Positions 41,837-52,177 are shown, numbered from the stretch's first letter. The stretch: DNA of 64,000 nt from Runella limosa DSM 17973 (GCF_000482465.1 NZ_KI519427.1:166421-230420); one strand, 5' to 3'. Numbers and translations are program-made. The notes: generated from the sequence alone by a model not told the origin.

Positions 41837-42442
41837 ATGTCGCCCGAAAATTATCTATCTAGCAAGGACGCTACTTTGGCGTCTATCATTGAAGCTACGC
41901 CTACTTTTAAAAAAACGGATTGGAACAAAGACTTATACTTGGCACTCTTGGAAAGCATTGTTTCTCAGCAGATTTCGGTCAAAGCTGCGGATTCGATTTT
42001 TGCCCGTTTTAGGGCGTTATTCCCTGACGAGTATCCGCATCCCGAGCTGCTTTTAGCCCAAACTGACGAAGCGCTACGAAGTGCAGGGCTGTCGTTTCAG
42101 AAAATCAATTATCTCCGCAATGTGGCTACGTTTTCGCTCGAAAAAGGCATGGATTACGCACATTTGGATACGTTGACGGACGACGAAATCGTTGATTATT
42201 TGATTCCGATCAAAGGCGTTGGGCGTTGGACAGTCGAAATGTTGCTGATGTTTGTGATGAATCGCCCCGATGTTTTTCCCGTGGATGATTTGGTGATACG
42301 TCAAAAAATGGTGAAAGCGTATCAACTGACCGAAACAGGCCGACCGTTGTACAAACAATTGCACGAAATTGCCGAACATTGGCGCCCGCATCGCACCATG
42401 GCCTGTCGCTATTTGTGGCGCTGGCAGCCAAACGAGAAATAG
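41837..42442 (+). CDS. HhH-GPD DNA glycosylase (AlkA/3-methyladenine type)
   Basis: 201 residues. The helix-hairpin-helix LIPIKGVGRWTVEML and the catalytic Asp in VFPVDDLVIRQ, plus SIVSQQISVKAADSI near the N-terminus, identify an HhH-GPD base-excision enzyme of the AlkA-like group. It lacks a C-terminal [4Fe-4S] Cys cluster, so it is not MutY or Nth. It removes alkylated purines. Shares a short divergent region with murF-alr. Confidence 0.9.
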   Translation: MSPENYLSSKDATLASIIEATPTFKKTDWNKDLYLALLESIVSQQISVKAADSIFARFRALFPDEYPHPELLLAQTDEALRSAGLSFQKINYLRNVATFSLEKGMDYAHLDTLTDDEIVDYLIPIKGVGRWTVEMLLMFVMNRPDVFPVDDLVIRQKMVKAYQLTETGRPLYKQLHEIAEHWRPHRTMACRYLWRWQPNEK

Positions 42443-42492
42443 TTTGGTCTGTTTTTTGAAGGAAAATTAATAAAGAAAAACTCATCGAAACT

Positions 42493-43008
42493 ATGGAGGT
42501 AAAAATCTTGACCAGTAGTCAATATTTCAAACTTTTGATGTTGATTTATGGAGTCATGCTGTTGGGACAGGTGGGAACGGGAGCGGTCTTCTTTTTTTTA
42601 AGAAGTACCCAAGAAGAGGTGATGCAAAACAACGCTGCATTGGGTGAAATTTTCCAATATTTGATACCAATTTTGATTTTAATGCCTTTTTTGGGGTGGT
42701 TTTTGTCAAAAAGTACGTTGAAAAAATTGAAAGAAAATGACCCACTTTCTGATAAACTTCGCACGTATCAAAGTACCATTCTGGTAAAATATGCTTTTTT
42801 TGAAGGAGCCTCTTTGTTTTCGCTGATTGCTTATTTTTTGACGGGAAAAAACATGTATTTGGGCATTGCAGCGGGGTTGGTGTTGTTCTTTTTGAGTCAA
42901 ATCCCAACGCCCAAGCGCTTGTCTGCGGAAGTCCCCTTGTCGCTCATCGACGAATCGAAATTGAACGACCCAGACGCCGAAGTGGCCGAAGTGCCACTGA
43001 AGGATTGA
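42493..43008 (+). CDS. Hypothetical inner-membrane protein
   Basis: 171 residues with about four transmembrane helices (around 14-34, 52-72, 96-116, 122-138) and an acidic C-terminal tail. No family recognised. It starts 50 bases after the glycosylase stop and is followed within 26 bases by the GH25 gene, so an operon is likely. Similar small membrane proteins are common in Bacteroidota. Confidence 0.75.
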   Translation: MEVKILTSSQYFKLLMLIYGVMLLGQVGTGAVFFFLRSTQEEVMQNNAALGEIFQYLIPILILMPFLGWFLSKSTLKKLKENDPLSDKLRTYQSTILVKYAFFEGASLFSLIAYFLTGKNMYLGIAAGLVLFFLSQIPTPKRLSAEVPLSLIDESKLNDPDAEVAEVPLKD

Positions 43009-43033
43009 GGATTTGTTTGTATTTTTGCCCGCT

Positions 43034-43825
43034 ATGACGCGTCGAGTAACATCATCTACACCCCAAAAACGTCCCCTTCCGCCCGTTGGGTGGGCCATCT
43101 TAGTGGGGCTTCTTGTGCTGATTGGAGGCGGAATTTGGTATTATAACCGCCTGAATATCAATGAATGGAGGCATGTGTCGAAATTGGGGATTCGCTTGCC
43201 GATGAAATTTCAAATTCATGGCATCGACATCTCAAAACACAACGGCCGCATCGACTGGAACAACCTTCGGGCAATGCGGTTTGAGGACATTCGCCTGCAA
43301 TTTGTCTATATAAAAGCCACGGAAGGAACGTCATTGATGGACAAAGATTTCAAAACCAGTTGGCAAAAAGCCGATGAAGTGGGTTTGTATCGGGGGGCGT
43401 ACCATTTTTATATTCCGTGGAAAGCGCCAGAACCGCAGTTTGAAAACTTTAAAAAACTGGTCAAACTGAAACGCGGGGATTTGCCTCCTGTGCTTGATTT
43501 TGAAGTGGGAACAAATGTCTATACCCGCGAACAGGTAGTGGCAAACGTCGCTACTTGGCTTCGTCTTGCCGAAAACTACTACGGTGTTCGCCCTATTATT
43601 TATACCAACGCCGACTTCTATCGCCGCTACATCAAAGGAAATCTGGACAATTATCCCCTTTGGATTGCCGATTATTCAGGTTGGACCCTCGACCGCTACG
43701 ACGATGCTCGCATCCACTTTTGGCAACATTCAAAAAGTGGCTACGTCAACGGCATTCGCGGTACGGTTGATTACAATGTTTTTTTAGGCGAAGTCGAAGA
43801 TTTAAAACAACTTTGTGTCAAATAA
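43034..43825 (+). CDS. GH25-family lysozyme-like muramidase, membrane anchored
   Basis: 263 residues from ATG 43034; the TTG at 43013 is rejected. A short basic cytoplasmic start is followed by a transmembrane anchor (about 18-38) and a GH25 barrel. Signatures are GIDISKHNGRIDW (first catalytic Asp), FVYIKATEGTS, GAYHFY, and LDFEVG with the Asp/Glu pair, then PLWIADYS. It hydrolyses the MurNAc-GlcNAc beta-1,4 bond of peptidoglycan in the periplasm. Probably in operon with the preceding membrane protein. Confidence 0.9.
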   Translation: MTRRVTSSTPQKRPLPPVGWAILVGLLVLIGGGIWYYNRLNINEWRHVSKLGIRLPMKFQIHGIDISKHNGRIDWNNLRAMRFEDIRLQFVYIKATEGTSLMDKDFKTSWQKADEVGLYRGAYHFYIPWKAPEPQFENFKKLVKLKRGDLPPVLDFEVGTNVYTREQVVANVATWLRLAENYYGVRPIIYTNADFYRRYIKGNLDNYPLWIADYSGWTLDRYDDARIHFWQHSKSGYVNGIRGTVDYNVFLGEVEDLKQLCVK

Positions 43826-43841
43826 CAATCGCTGCCACAAC

Positions 43842-45026
43842 TCAGTATAAGTTCTCCAGGTATTTGTAGCCACTTCCCGTATTGATGAGTAAAACATTCT
43901 CTGATGGGTCAATGTGTTTATTTTCAATTAGTTTTTGTAATCCTTTGAAAAGAGCTGCCCCTTCAGGCGCTACTAGCAACCCTTCCAAACGAGCCACTTC
44001 CTTGACGGTTTGTACCATTTCATCTTCCGAAATAGCGATGGGAATGCCCCCTGACTCACGCAGTACGTCCAACATCAATGCCTCGGCAAATGGCTGGGGA
44101 ACTGCCAAACCGTTGGCTACCGAAGGTTTCCCTTGATATTGGGAGGCGTTGGGTTGTTTCTTGTTCCAAGTGGCTACTACTGGGCAACAATTTTCGGCTT
44201 GAATCGCATACATTCGAGGTAATTTGGTGGACGGTGAAAGCCAACCAAGTGCTTTTAGCTCAAAAAAAGCCTTCCAAATCCCGATGAGACCTGTTCCACC
44301 CCCAGCAGGGTATAAAATGACGTCGGGTAGTTGCCAATTAAGTTGTTCGGCAATTTCATATCCCATCGTTTTTTTCCCTTCTAAGCGGTAAGGCTCTTTC
44401 ATTGTGGACACATCAAAGTAACCATTCTGAGCCTTTAGTTCGGCCACTTTTTTGCCACAATCGTTGATGAGGCCATCTACCAACACAAGGTCTGCGCCAT
44501 ATAACTCACATTCTTCTTTGAAAACCTTTGGCGTATGGCGAGGCATCACCACGGTAGCTTTGAGATTGGCGCTGGCGCAATAAGCGGCCATCGCTCCGCC
44601 TGCGTTTCCCGCCGTGGGGATGATGCAAGCTTCCACCCCAAGTTCTTTGGCCTTGGAGATGGCCATACTCAATCCACGCGCCTTAAAAGAGCCTGTCGGG
44701 TTGAGAGATTCGTCTTTTAGCAAAAGCTGCTGATAACCGTACCAATTCGCCCATTTCTTGAGCGAAAGTATAGGCGTTCCTCCTTCTCCAAGCGTTACTT
44801 TATGAATATCATCGAAAAGTGGGAGCATTTCGCGGTAGCGCCACATTGTAAAAGGACGACTGGCTAACACAGTGGGCGAAAGGCCGAAAGGGGTGTGGTA
44901 GGTGGTTAGTAACGGTTTATGACAACATGGCGAAAACGTCGCTAAGTTGGTGAGAGCGTAAGTTTGTTGACATTGGCTGCATTGAAGGGCAGAAGCGTGC
45001 GAAACGGAGGTGTGAAGCGAAATCAT
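43842..45026 (-). CDS. thrC: Threonine synthase
   Basis: 394 residues. PLP fold-type II enzyme turning O-phosphohomoserine into threonine. It has the Schiff-base lysine K115 in LNPTGSFKARG, the glycine-rich phosphate cup GGGTGL, and the closing NTGSGYKY. The N-terminal extension contains four cysteines (CSQC and CCH region), a zinc-ribbon-like addition found in some members. A -7 box lies just upstream. It converges on GH25. Confidence 0.9.
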   Translation of the reverse strand: MISLHTSVSHASALQCSQCQQTYALTNLATFSPCCHKPLLTTYHTPFGLSPTVLASRPFTMWRYREMLPLFDDIHKVTLGEGGTPILSLKKWANWYGYQQLLLKDESLNPTGSFKARGLSMAISKAKELGVEACIIPTAGNAGGAMAAYCASANLKATVVMPRHTPKVFKEECELYGADLVLVDGLINDCGKKVAELKAQNGYFDVSTMKEPYRLEGKKTMGYEIAEQLNWQLPDVILYPAGGGTGLIGIWKAFFELKALGWLSPSTKLPRMYAIQAENCCPVVATWNKKQPNASQYQGKPSVANGLAVPQPFAEALMLDVLRESGGIPIAISEDEMVQTVKEVARLEGLLVAPEGAALFKGLQKLIENKHIDPSENVLLINTGSGYKYLENLY

Positions 45027-45042
45027 CGTCGTTGTTTTTTGA

Positions 45043-45050
45043 CAAAACTA
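45043..45050 (-). promoter_or_regulatory. -7 box TAGTTTTG for thrC
   Basis: Minus-strand TAnnTTTG match, 16 bases before the ATG at 45026, implying a very short leader; no -33 evident. Confidence 0.4.
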
Positions 45051-45096
45051 AGGCGAACCCGTAGCTCCTGAAAAGTCAGATTTTTGATAGGGTATT

Positions 45097-46002
45097 CTAA
45101 AAATTTATATCCTTCAGACAGTGTTTTACAAATAACCGAGTTAGCTTGTTATTTTCTTCCCCTTGGCGTTGCACAATATAAAAATCGCGGTGAACGTCGA
45201 GAGCCTCTAGGTGAATTTGAATCAGTTCACCGTTTTTGAGTTGTTTTTGAACCGATAAATAGGGTAAAAACGCAAGGCATCCGTTTTCTAAGATGAAGTT
45301 TTTGAGCGCCTCTGTTCCCCCAATAATGGCTTGAATGTTTAATTGATGAATGGAAATGCCGTGCTGACTAAGCGCATCAGCAACGACGGCCAACGTCCCT
45401 GACCCTTTTTCGCGAAAAGCAATCGGAAGGGTAGCTAGGTCGTGGAGTGTTCGGGTTGTTTTTTCGGCAAGCAAACTATGGGCGGCACATACAGCTACGA
45501 CTTTGTCGCGGAGCCAAAATTGATACGATACCGACGTTAATTTATTTTTGCCTTCAACAATCCCCACATCTACTTCGTGGTTGAGTAGTGCTTTCAGGAT
45601 GTTTTCGGAGTTGCGGTTGATGAGTTGTAGTCGGATGTGGGGAAACGAATGCCGAAAAGAGGAAAATATGCGGGGCATTAGGTAGAGCGCCACAGTTGTA
45701 CTTGCCCCCACAACGAGCGAGCCTTTGGCTTCTGCTTGGTTTCGAAGCGTTGAGATGTCAAACTGCAACTCTTGATTCAACTGCTGGGCTTTGGTAAGGT
45801 ATTCAAACAAGATTTTGCCTTCTTCAGTCAGGCTGATTCCGTTGGTTTTACGTTCAAAAAACGCGACACTGTAAAGCCCCTCCAAGTTTTTGATGTGTTT
45901 ACTCACGGAAGGCTGTGAAAGGTATAGTTTTTCGGCAGCTTTCGAAAAATTGAGCTCTTTGGCTACTTCAAAGAAAACAAGGTGCGCGAAGTCTATCATC
46001 AA
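45097..46002 (-). CDS. LysR-family transcriptional regulator
   Basis: 301 residues. The N-terminal winged HTH (about 3-62) has VAKELNFSKAAEKLYLSQPS and VSKHIKNLEG; the C-terminal periplasmic-binding-like effector domain (about 90-295) includes SLVVGASTTVALYLMPRIF and VDVGIVEGK. Of the CysB/CbL-type LysR class by overall look; co-inducer unknown. It is upstream of thrC on the same strand with a 70-base gap, yet thrC has its own -7 box. Confidence 0.92.
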   Translation of the reverse strand: MMIDFAHLVFFEVAKELNFSKAAEKLYLSQPSVSKHIKNLEGLYSVAFFERKTNGISLTEEGKILFEYLTKAQQLNQELQFDISTLRNQAEAKGSLVVGASTTVALYLMPRIFSSFRHSFPHIRLQLINRNSENILKALLNHEVDVGIVEGKNKLTSVSYQFWLRDKVVAVCAAHSLLAEKTTRTLHDLATLPIAFREKGSGTLAVVADALSQHGISIHQLNIQAIIGGTEALKNFILENGCLAFLPYLSVQKQLKNGELIQIHLEALDVHRDFYIVQRQGEENNKLTRLFVKHCLKDINF

Positions 46003-46152
46003 GATTGTGCGGGTTGAAGACGCTGCAATCTACGCCCCTTTCGTATTCGTACGGTAGCAGTCCACAAATAATTTTTCGTAGGAGCTTGTTTTTATGAACG
46101 GGAGCGAGCTACTTTGTTCTTTAGAAAATGACTTAAAACTGCTTATTTTTTT

Positions 46153-46809
46153 ATGCTAAAAGCCCAACAAATCGTTCGTAACTACGGAAATTTACCTGTT
46201 TTAAAAGGTATTGACCTAACGATTAATCAAGGAGAGTTAGTGACGATAGTGGGGGCTTCGGGGGCGGGAAAAAGTACCCTCCTGCAAATCGTAGGAACGC
46301 TCGACCGACCCGATGGCGGACAAGTTTGGATGGACGGTACCGACGTTTTTGCCCTCAAAGAGAAAGAGTTAGCGGCATTTAGAAACCAAAAAATAGGCTT
46401 TATTTTCCAGTTTCACAACCTTTTTCCTGAATTTACGGCCCTCGAAAACGTGTGTATGCCTGCTTTTATTGGGGGAAAATCGCCCGAAAGTACAATTAAA
46501 AGCCGTGGGACTGAATTGTTAGAAATGCTTGGCTTAAAAGACCGTATGCAACATTTACCTTCGCAGTTGTCGGGTGGGGAACAGCAGCGGGTAGCCGTGG
46601 CGCGGGCGCTTATTAATAACCCTGCCATTGTGTTTGCCGATGAGCCAAGCGGAAATTTAGACTCCAAAAATGCCGAAGATTTGCACCAACTTTTCTTTAA
46701 ACTTCGTACCGAATTGCGCCAAACGTTTGTGATTGTCACCCACAACGAACACCTCGCCGACTTGGCCGACCGTAAGTTAGAAATGGTCGATGGCCTTCTC
46801 CGTTTGTAG
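46153..46809 (+). CDS. LolD-like ABC transporter ATPase
   Basis: 218 residues. Walker [10 protein letters not shown] (about 36-44), Q-loop [12 protein letters not shown], signature LSGGEQQR, Walker [13 protein letters not shown] and H-loop THNEHLAD are all present. The sequence resembles LolD/MacB-type ATPases, which release lipoproteins from or extrude substrates across the inner membrane. No permease gene is next to it, so its partner is elsewhere. The ATG at 46153 has an AT-rich leader. Confidence 0.9.
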   Translation: MLKAQQIVRNYGNLPVLKGIDLTINQGELVTIVGASGAGKSTLLQIVGTLDRPDGGQVWMDGTDVFALKEKELAAFRNQKIGFIFQFHNLFPEFTALENVCMPAFIGGKSPESTIKSRGTELLEMLGLKDRMQHLPSQLSGGEQQRVAVARALINNPAIVFADEPSGNLDSKNAEDLHQLFFKLRTELRQTFVIVTHNEHLADLADRKLEMVDGLLRL

Positions 46810-46823
46810 CTTAAAAGTAAAAA

Positions 46824-48344
46824 CTATTGTTCCCCGCTTAGCTGAAGCATGGCTTTGCGAATGGCTTCGTTTTTGCGTTTGCGTTGCAATACCGTGGGGG
46901 CGGCCATCCGTTCTTTGCAGTCAAAAGAAGGACAACGCTCGCATGTCTCGTTGACTTCGCGTTTGGGAATGTTGGTATGGTTCAAAAATTTAATCTTCGC
47001 CCGTACATTATCGTCCAATCGAATCCCCATCGAAACGCTTACGTTGAGGTTGGGAGTTGGAGACATCGGCTTGGCAAAAGCCACCACAAAGTATTCGTCT
47101 TGGGTGTCCATATAATGCGAAATCTGCATTCGACATAGGGTATGTTGGTACTGGCTTCTTGACTGTAATTCAGCGAGTTCCTGCAAAATTGTCAACGCTA
47201 CCCAGCGGCGGCAGTAGTGTTCGTCGCGTACGGTGTGTGGGTTGTGTTTGCGGGCGATGTGCATTTCTTTGGTGAGGTCGAAGCGATTTTGACCCGCAAA
47301 ATTGTTGAAACGCAAAAAGAATAATTGACTGATTCCAAAGTACTTAGGAAGAATATTGCTCAGTCGATAGCAAAAAGACTCGGGTGTACTGTGGAAATAT
47401 TCGATTAGTTGGACGAGGGCTTCACCGTCAAATTGGGGTTGTTCAAAAAAGTGACTTAGTTTTTTGGCAAGCACCTTTCCTTTGATAATGATTGCACTTG
47501 CAAAATAAGAGGCTTTGTAGTTATTCAGAAGCTGTTCAAACGACTCTGCTTCCACTAAGTGCGTGGTATTGAGGCGGTTCTTGAGCTTCATGTATTGGTA
47601 GCCTAGTTCTCGACCATAAATAAAAGCGCGCTGATTGGCGTCGAGTTGGGGGCTTATCAATAAGCGCAATTTATCACCTCGCGGAACCAACATCGACCGA
47701 ATACCGATGAGTTCGGGGTATTTTTTTTCGTCAATAAATTGAATTTCGTAAGGGTAATTTTTAACCAACAAATCCGCCAAGTATTTATCGTTCAATATCA
47801 ACTCCTCGGGGACTTGGTAGTGGGCTAAAAACTGTTCGGCTTCTTGTTCCAAATCCTCAAAATAATTGTCGTACATCTCCTGGTACGTGCGCAAAGCCGA
47901 AAAGTAAAATTGCTCAACCGACATATTGTAGTTGCGGGCAATTTCGATCAGCGTTCCGATAAAAGCACTGAGCTTGGTGGGCGCATCGGAGAGCATTTCG
48001 AGCAGGTCGGCGGGGTCGATGCCAAACAAATCTAAGGGAAGTTCGGTCAGGATATTTGACTGAAGCAGCTCCGAAATAGGTTCTAATTTTTTACTGAGTT
48101 TAATCGAAACCAACGAATCATATTCTACTTCAAGGGCACGAGAAAGTGCAATGATTTTGTCAGATTTAGGGTATTTTTTCCCTTTTTCAATTTCATTGAT
48201 GTAAGAAATAGAAAGCCCCGTACGCTGCGACAAGTCGCTGAGAGACAGTGATTTGTCGAGGCGAAGTTGTTTTAGTTTAAGTCCAAAAACGAGGCGAATA
48301 TTATCTTGGTTCAGTGGCACTTGATGAGCGGATGAGTAAAACAT
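46824..48344 (-). CDS. XRE/IrrE-type regulator (ScfR-like) with degenerate metallopeptidase motif
   Basis: 506 residues. The N-terminal HTH_XRE (about 18-75) has LSLSDLSQRTGLSISYINEI then EKGKKYP. A central IrrE/ImmA-like domain follows, where the usual HExxH zinc motif reads GRELGY (about 242-248), so it lacks both His ligands. Then comes a C-terminal region with the DUF2083-type cluster CERCPSFDCKERMAAPT. It resembles ScfR/RamB short-chain fatty-acyl-responsive regulators, which control propionate or glyoxylate metabolism. Loss of the zinc ligands suggests sensing rather than proteolysis. Confidence 0.82.
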   Translation of the reverse strand: MFYSSAHQVPLNQDNIRLVFGLKLKQLRLDKSLSLSDLSQRTGLSISYINEIEKGKKYPKSDKIIALSRALEVEYDSLVSIKLSKKLEPISELLQSNILTELPLDLFGIDPADLLEMLSDAPTKLSAFIGTLIEIARNYNMSVEQFYFSALRTYQEMYDNYFEDLEQEAEQFLAHYQVPEELILNDKYLADLLVKNYPYEIQFIDEKKYPELIGIRSMLVPRGDKLRLLISPQLDANQRAFIYGRELGYQYMKLKNRLNTTHLVEAESFEQLLNNYKASYFASAIIIKGKVLAKKLSHFFEQPQFDGEALVQLIEYFHSTPESFCYRLSNILPKYFGISQLFFLRFNNFAGQNRFDLTKEMHIARKHNPHTVRDEHYCRRWVALTILQELAELQSRSQYQHTLCRMQISHYMDTQDEYFVVAFAKPMSPTPNLNVSVSMGIRLDDNVRAKIKFLNHTNIPKREVNETCERCPSFDCKERMAAPTVLQRKRKNEAIRKAMLQLSGEQ

Positions 48345-48410
48345 GAGGAACTCGAAAACCTGGGCTTCGCTTTCCTATTGATTGATTTGGGTAAATTTAG
48401 CACTTTTTCT

Positions 48411-51400
48411 TTAATCACCATAGCCACCGCCGCCTGGGGTTTCGATGCAAAGCCTATCGCCCGTATCGACTTCGATGCTGCAAATCCCCGCCAAGACTTC
48501 TTGTGTTCCGTCGGTACGGGTCAGGGTTTGCTGTCCTACTTTGCCATTTTGGCCTCCTGCCAGCCCGTAAGGAGGCACAACGCGGTGTTGGGTAATGAGC
48601 GTCACGCGCAACGGAGCCAAAAAGGCAACTTCTCGGATGATTCCATCACCACCTTTCCAGCGTCCTTCCCCGCCCGAATGCGCCCGAATAGCGAAGTTTT
48701 TGAGACGGACAGGATAACGCCGTTCGAGTTCTTCGGGGTCGGTGATGCGGGTATTGGTCATGTGTTGGTGAACAGCCGAACGGCCGTCAGCGCCTTGGCT
48801 TGCACCCGTCCCGCCGCAGATGGTTTCGTAGTAGCCAAAAGCACTATTTCCAAACAAAAAATTATTCATTGTCCCTTGGCTACAAGCCGATAACTCGAAG
48901 GCTTTGAGGAGGGTATCTACTAATCGCTGACTGACTTCTGTATTGCCCCCCACCACGGCAGGACATTGGGCGGCTTCATCACTAAAAACGGGATGCAAAA
49001 AGCTGTTTTCGGGCAAACGAACCTCCACGCCTTGCATTAGTCCTTCATTGAGCGGAATGTTTTTGTTGACCAGCAAACGAAGGACGTACAAAATGGCACT
49101 GTAAATGATGGAGACGTTGGCATTGAGGTTGTTAGGGTGGCAGTTAGAAGTGCCCGTAAAATCAAACACAATTCCTCCCGTAGCGTGCGGCTGTATTGAA
49201 ACCTGAATGCTATGCCCGTCGTCGAGCGATTCGGACGCCTCAAAAACGCGGTTTTTATACGGTAAAAAAGCCTGTTGGAGGGCTTCAAAAGCGTTGCTTT
49301 TCAGTAATTTCATGTACCGATGTACCTTTGCCAAACCATGCTGTTCGACCAGTTGTTGTAGTGCCAATTCGCCCGAGCGAAGGGAAGCCAAAGCGGCGTT
49401 GATGTCGGCAATATTTTCGGTCAAAGCGCGGGTAGGGTAGGGAGCATTGGTGAACAGCTCGGTAACGGCTTTCCACTGCATTTCACCATTTTTAACCAAA
49501 TATGTTGGCAATAAAACGACTCCTTCTTCCACCAATGAGGTGGCATCGGGAGGCATAGAGCCTGGCGTTTTTCCGCCTATTTCGGCGTGATGGGCACGGT
49601 TGATGGCGTAGCCGATGAGTTCGCCTGCGGGGGTAAAAATCCCCGACAAAAGCGTCACATCGGGCAAGTGAGAACCGCCGTATTTGGGGTGATTGGTAAT
49701 GATGACATCACCTACGCCAATGTTGATTTTTTCGCGAACAAGCCGTGCGCAAACCCCCAAACTCCCTAGATGTACAGGAATGTGCGGAGCATTGACCAAC
49801 AACTCGGCATCGGCATCTAGCAACGCACACGAAAAGTCAAGGCGTTCTTTGACGTTGACCGAGAAGGCCGTGCGTTGTAACTGTGCGCCCATTTCCTCCG
49901 CAATCGCCATAAAGCGATTGGTAAATAGCTCTAATTCAATGGCTTCACTTTGGGCGTCAACTTCATGGTGACGTTGCCCAGAAAAGGTAACCAACGCGTC
50001 AGACGAAGAAGTAATCACGGCCTGCCAACCTTCGGGGATAAAACTGGTGGAAGTAGTATTGAGCAATACCGCAGGCCCCGAAAAATAATCACCTGCTTTC
50101 AATTGATTCCAGTCGTAAGCGGGGTATTTTGCTTGGTGAATGGGATTGGCAAGTTGTTGTAAATGAGCGGTTTCGGTTTGCGCTTGGATGGGGGCTTTTT
50201 CCGAAACGACAACTTTGATGCTTTCTACCTCAATGGTCAGGTTGCTGGGACAGTAGCCAAACAAACGGCGGTATTTATCGTAAAAATGTTCTTCAATTTC
50301 GTCCAAAGTAAGGGCTTTCTGCGCGGCGACGGCTACCTCTATCGTACTTTCTTGGCCTTTGAAACGTAAATACAACAAAGCGAGTGCATTTTGTTTGTCA
50401 ACCAGTTCTGTGCCGTCTTGCTGGAGAAGTTGAGTACCTTGTTCTGTGAGGTGGGCCAAACGCGTAAAAAGCGACGCATGTATTTCAGTCAAAGGTAAAA
50501 GTACTTGCTGAGTAACAAGGCGTTGGGCGGAAGCTTGTCCCATCCCGTAAGCACTCAGAAGCCCCGCATCGTAGGGGAGAATAACGGTTGATATACCAAG
50601 AATTTCGGCCAATTGGCAACCGTGCAACCCACCTGCTCCTCCAAAAGTAAGGAGAGGATATTCTTTGGGTGAAAAACCTTTGGCGACCGAAATCCGACGG
50701 ATGGCTTCGGCCATTTTTTCGTTGGCAATTTGTTCAAATCCCCGCAGCAATTCTTCTTCCGAAATGAGTTGTTGGTTTTTGGTAAAAAGCTGATGCTGAA
50801 TGGATTGTAGGGTCTCCTTGGCTTTGTCAAGGCGAACAGGAATTCCAAAACGGGAAGTGTCGAGTTTGCCTAAAAGTAAGTTGACATCAGTGATGGTCAA
50901 TGGGCCTCCTGCTCCGTAACAAGCGGGGCCAGGGTAGGCGCCTGCGCTTTCGGGGCCGACGCGTAGTTGATGCCCGTCGAACCCGCAAATGGAACCACCA
51001 CCAGCCGCCACGGTTTCGATGGCGAGGGTGGGATTGTGGAGTTCGATGCCCTCGATTTTGGTGATAAATTCTAAATCTAATTTTCCATCAAAACGCGCGG
51101 TATCGGTACTGGTTCCGCCCATATCGAATGTTAAACAACGTTCAAAACCAAGGCGTTTGGCAATGGCCGCCGCGCCTACCATTCCACCCGCTGGGCCGCT
51201 TAGGAGGCTGTCTTTGGCCTGAAAACTTTCGGCGCTTACCAAGCCCCCCGCGCTCGTCATAACTTTGACCGAGTGATTGGAATGGGTGCTGTTTTCTTGA
51301 CGAAAGGAAGTGATAATGTTGTTTAAATAATCCGAAAGGATCGGTTGTAGGTAGGCGTTGACGAGAGCAGTTTGGGTACGTTTTAGGTAATTAATCCCCG

Positions 51401-52157
51401 CGTATAAATCGGTTGAACTACTGACGTAGCGGTGGCCTTGCGCCAAGAAATGACGTTGGACAGTTTGTTCGTGCGCGGGGTTTCGGTAACTGTTTAGGAA
51501 AGAAATAGCAATCGATTCTCCAGCGGTTTTACTAGAAATAGGAAGTGTAAGTGCTTCTATTTCAGTGCCTGAAGTGTCGAGTCGTTCTTCTACTTCAACC
51601 ACTTGATGGTACAAAAGCGTTGGCTCAGGAATGGCAATTTGGAACAAATTGGGGCGTTGTTGTGTCCCGATTTGCAGTAAATCTTTGAACCCTTTGGTGA
51701 CAAAAAGGGTGACTTTTGCGCCTTTTCGCTCCAGAAGGGCATTCGTACCCTTGGTCGTACCAAGCCGCATTGATAAAGGCGGAAAAGCAGCATCGAGCGG
51801 CGTTTGCGTCACAATCCTTGTCGCCAATACAGGCGCTTCTTCGTGGGTTGTAATTTCAAAATCGACGGAGTCTCCATCCAAGTAGAGGTCATGGGACAGC
51901 GTTATTATATTGCCTTCAACCGCCGTTATGTGGAGAAAGTCGGTTTGGCCAACGATTCGGAAGGAAAAACCAATAATCAATTCAGGAGGAAATGCCCAAG
52001 ACGAGGAAATTTGGACTTGATGTGAGGCTACTTTTCGTTCAATTCTACCTCGTAAAAAACTGCTACTGAGCACTTTGGTTCGGAGAAGGTCTTGAGAAGG
52101 AGTAAGCGCAAGGCAGTCGGTGAAAGTACCGCCTGTATCAATCCAAATGTGCCACAT
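48411..52157 (-). CDS. 5-oxoprolinase / hydantoinase A-B fusion
   Basis: 1248 residues from ATG 52157 (MWHIWIDTGGTFTDCL); the longer open frame upstream is not real. The N-terminal HyuA half (about 1-690) starts with the ASKHA IDTGGTFTD phosphate loop and has DMGGTSTDTARF and GGAGGLHGC. The C-terminal HyuB half (about 725-1240) includes HPKYGGSHLPDVTLL and GGTGASQGADG. The fused layout is that of eukaryotic-type ATP-dependent 5-oxoprolinase, converting 5-oxoproline to glutamate; hydantoin or another lactam is possible. Single gene. Confidence 0.9.
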   Translation of the reverse strand: MWHIWIDTGGTFTDCLALTPSQDLLRTKVLSSSFLRGRIERKVASHQVQISSSWAFPPELIIGFSFRIVGQTDFLHITAVEGNIITLSHDLYLDGDSVDFEITTHEEAPVLATRIVTQTPLDAAFPPLSMRLGTTKGTNALLERKGAKVTLFVTKGFKDLLQIGTQQRPNLFQIAIPEPTLLYHQVVEVEERLDTSGTEIEALTLPISSKTAGESIAISFLNSYRNPAHEQTVQRHFLAQGHRYVSSSTDLYAGINYLKRTQTALVNAYLQPILSDYLNNIITSFRQENSTHSNHSVKVMTSAGGLVSAESFQAKDSLLSGPAGGMVGAAAIAKRLGFERCLTFDMGGTSTDTARFDGKLDLEFITKIEGIELHNPTLAIETVAAGGGSICGFDGHQLRVGPESAGAYPGPACYGAGGPLTITDVNLLLGKLDTSRFGIPVRLDKAKETLQSIQHQLFTKNQQLISEEELLRGFEQIANEKMAEAIRRISVAKGFSPKEYPLLTFGGAGGLHGCQLAEILGISTVILPYDAGLLSAYGMGQASAQRLVTQQVLLPLTEIHASLFTRLAHLTEQGTQLLQQDGTELVDKQNALALLYLRFKGQESTIEVAVAAQKALTLDEIEEHFYDKYRRLFGYCPSNLTIEVESIKVVVSEKAPIQAQTETAHLQQLANPIHQAKYPAYDWNQLKAGDYFSGPAVLLNTTSTSFIPEGWQAVITSSSDALVTFSGQRHHEVDAQSEAIELELFTNRFMAIAEEMGAQLQRTAFSVNVKERLDFSCALLDADAELLVNAPHIPVHLGSLGVCARLVREKINIGVGDVIITNHPKYGGSHLPDVTLLSGIFTPAGELIGYAINRAHHAEIGGKTPGSMPPDATSLVEEGVVLLPTYLVKNGEMQWKAVTELFTNAPYPTRALTENIADINAALASLRSGELALQQLVEQHGLAKVHRYMKLLKSNAFEALQQAFLPYKNRVFEASESLDDGHSIQVSIQPHATGGIVFDFTGTSNCHPNNLNANVSIIYSAILYVLRLLVNKNIPLNEGLMQGVEVRLPENSFLHPVFSDEAAQCPAVVGGNTEVSQRLVDTLLKAFELSACSQGTMNNFLFGNSAFGYYETICGGTGASQGADGRSAVHQHMTNTRITDPEELERRYPVRLKNFAIRAHSGGEGRWKGGDGIIREVAFLAPLRVTLITQHRVVPPYGLAGGQNGKVGQQTLTRTDGTQEVLAGICSIEVDTGDRLCIETPGGGGYGD

Positions 52158-52177
52158 AATAAAAGGGTATTTAAAAT

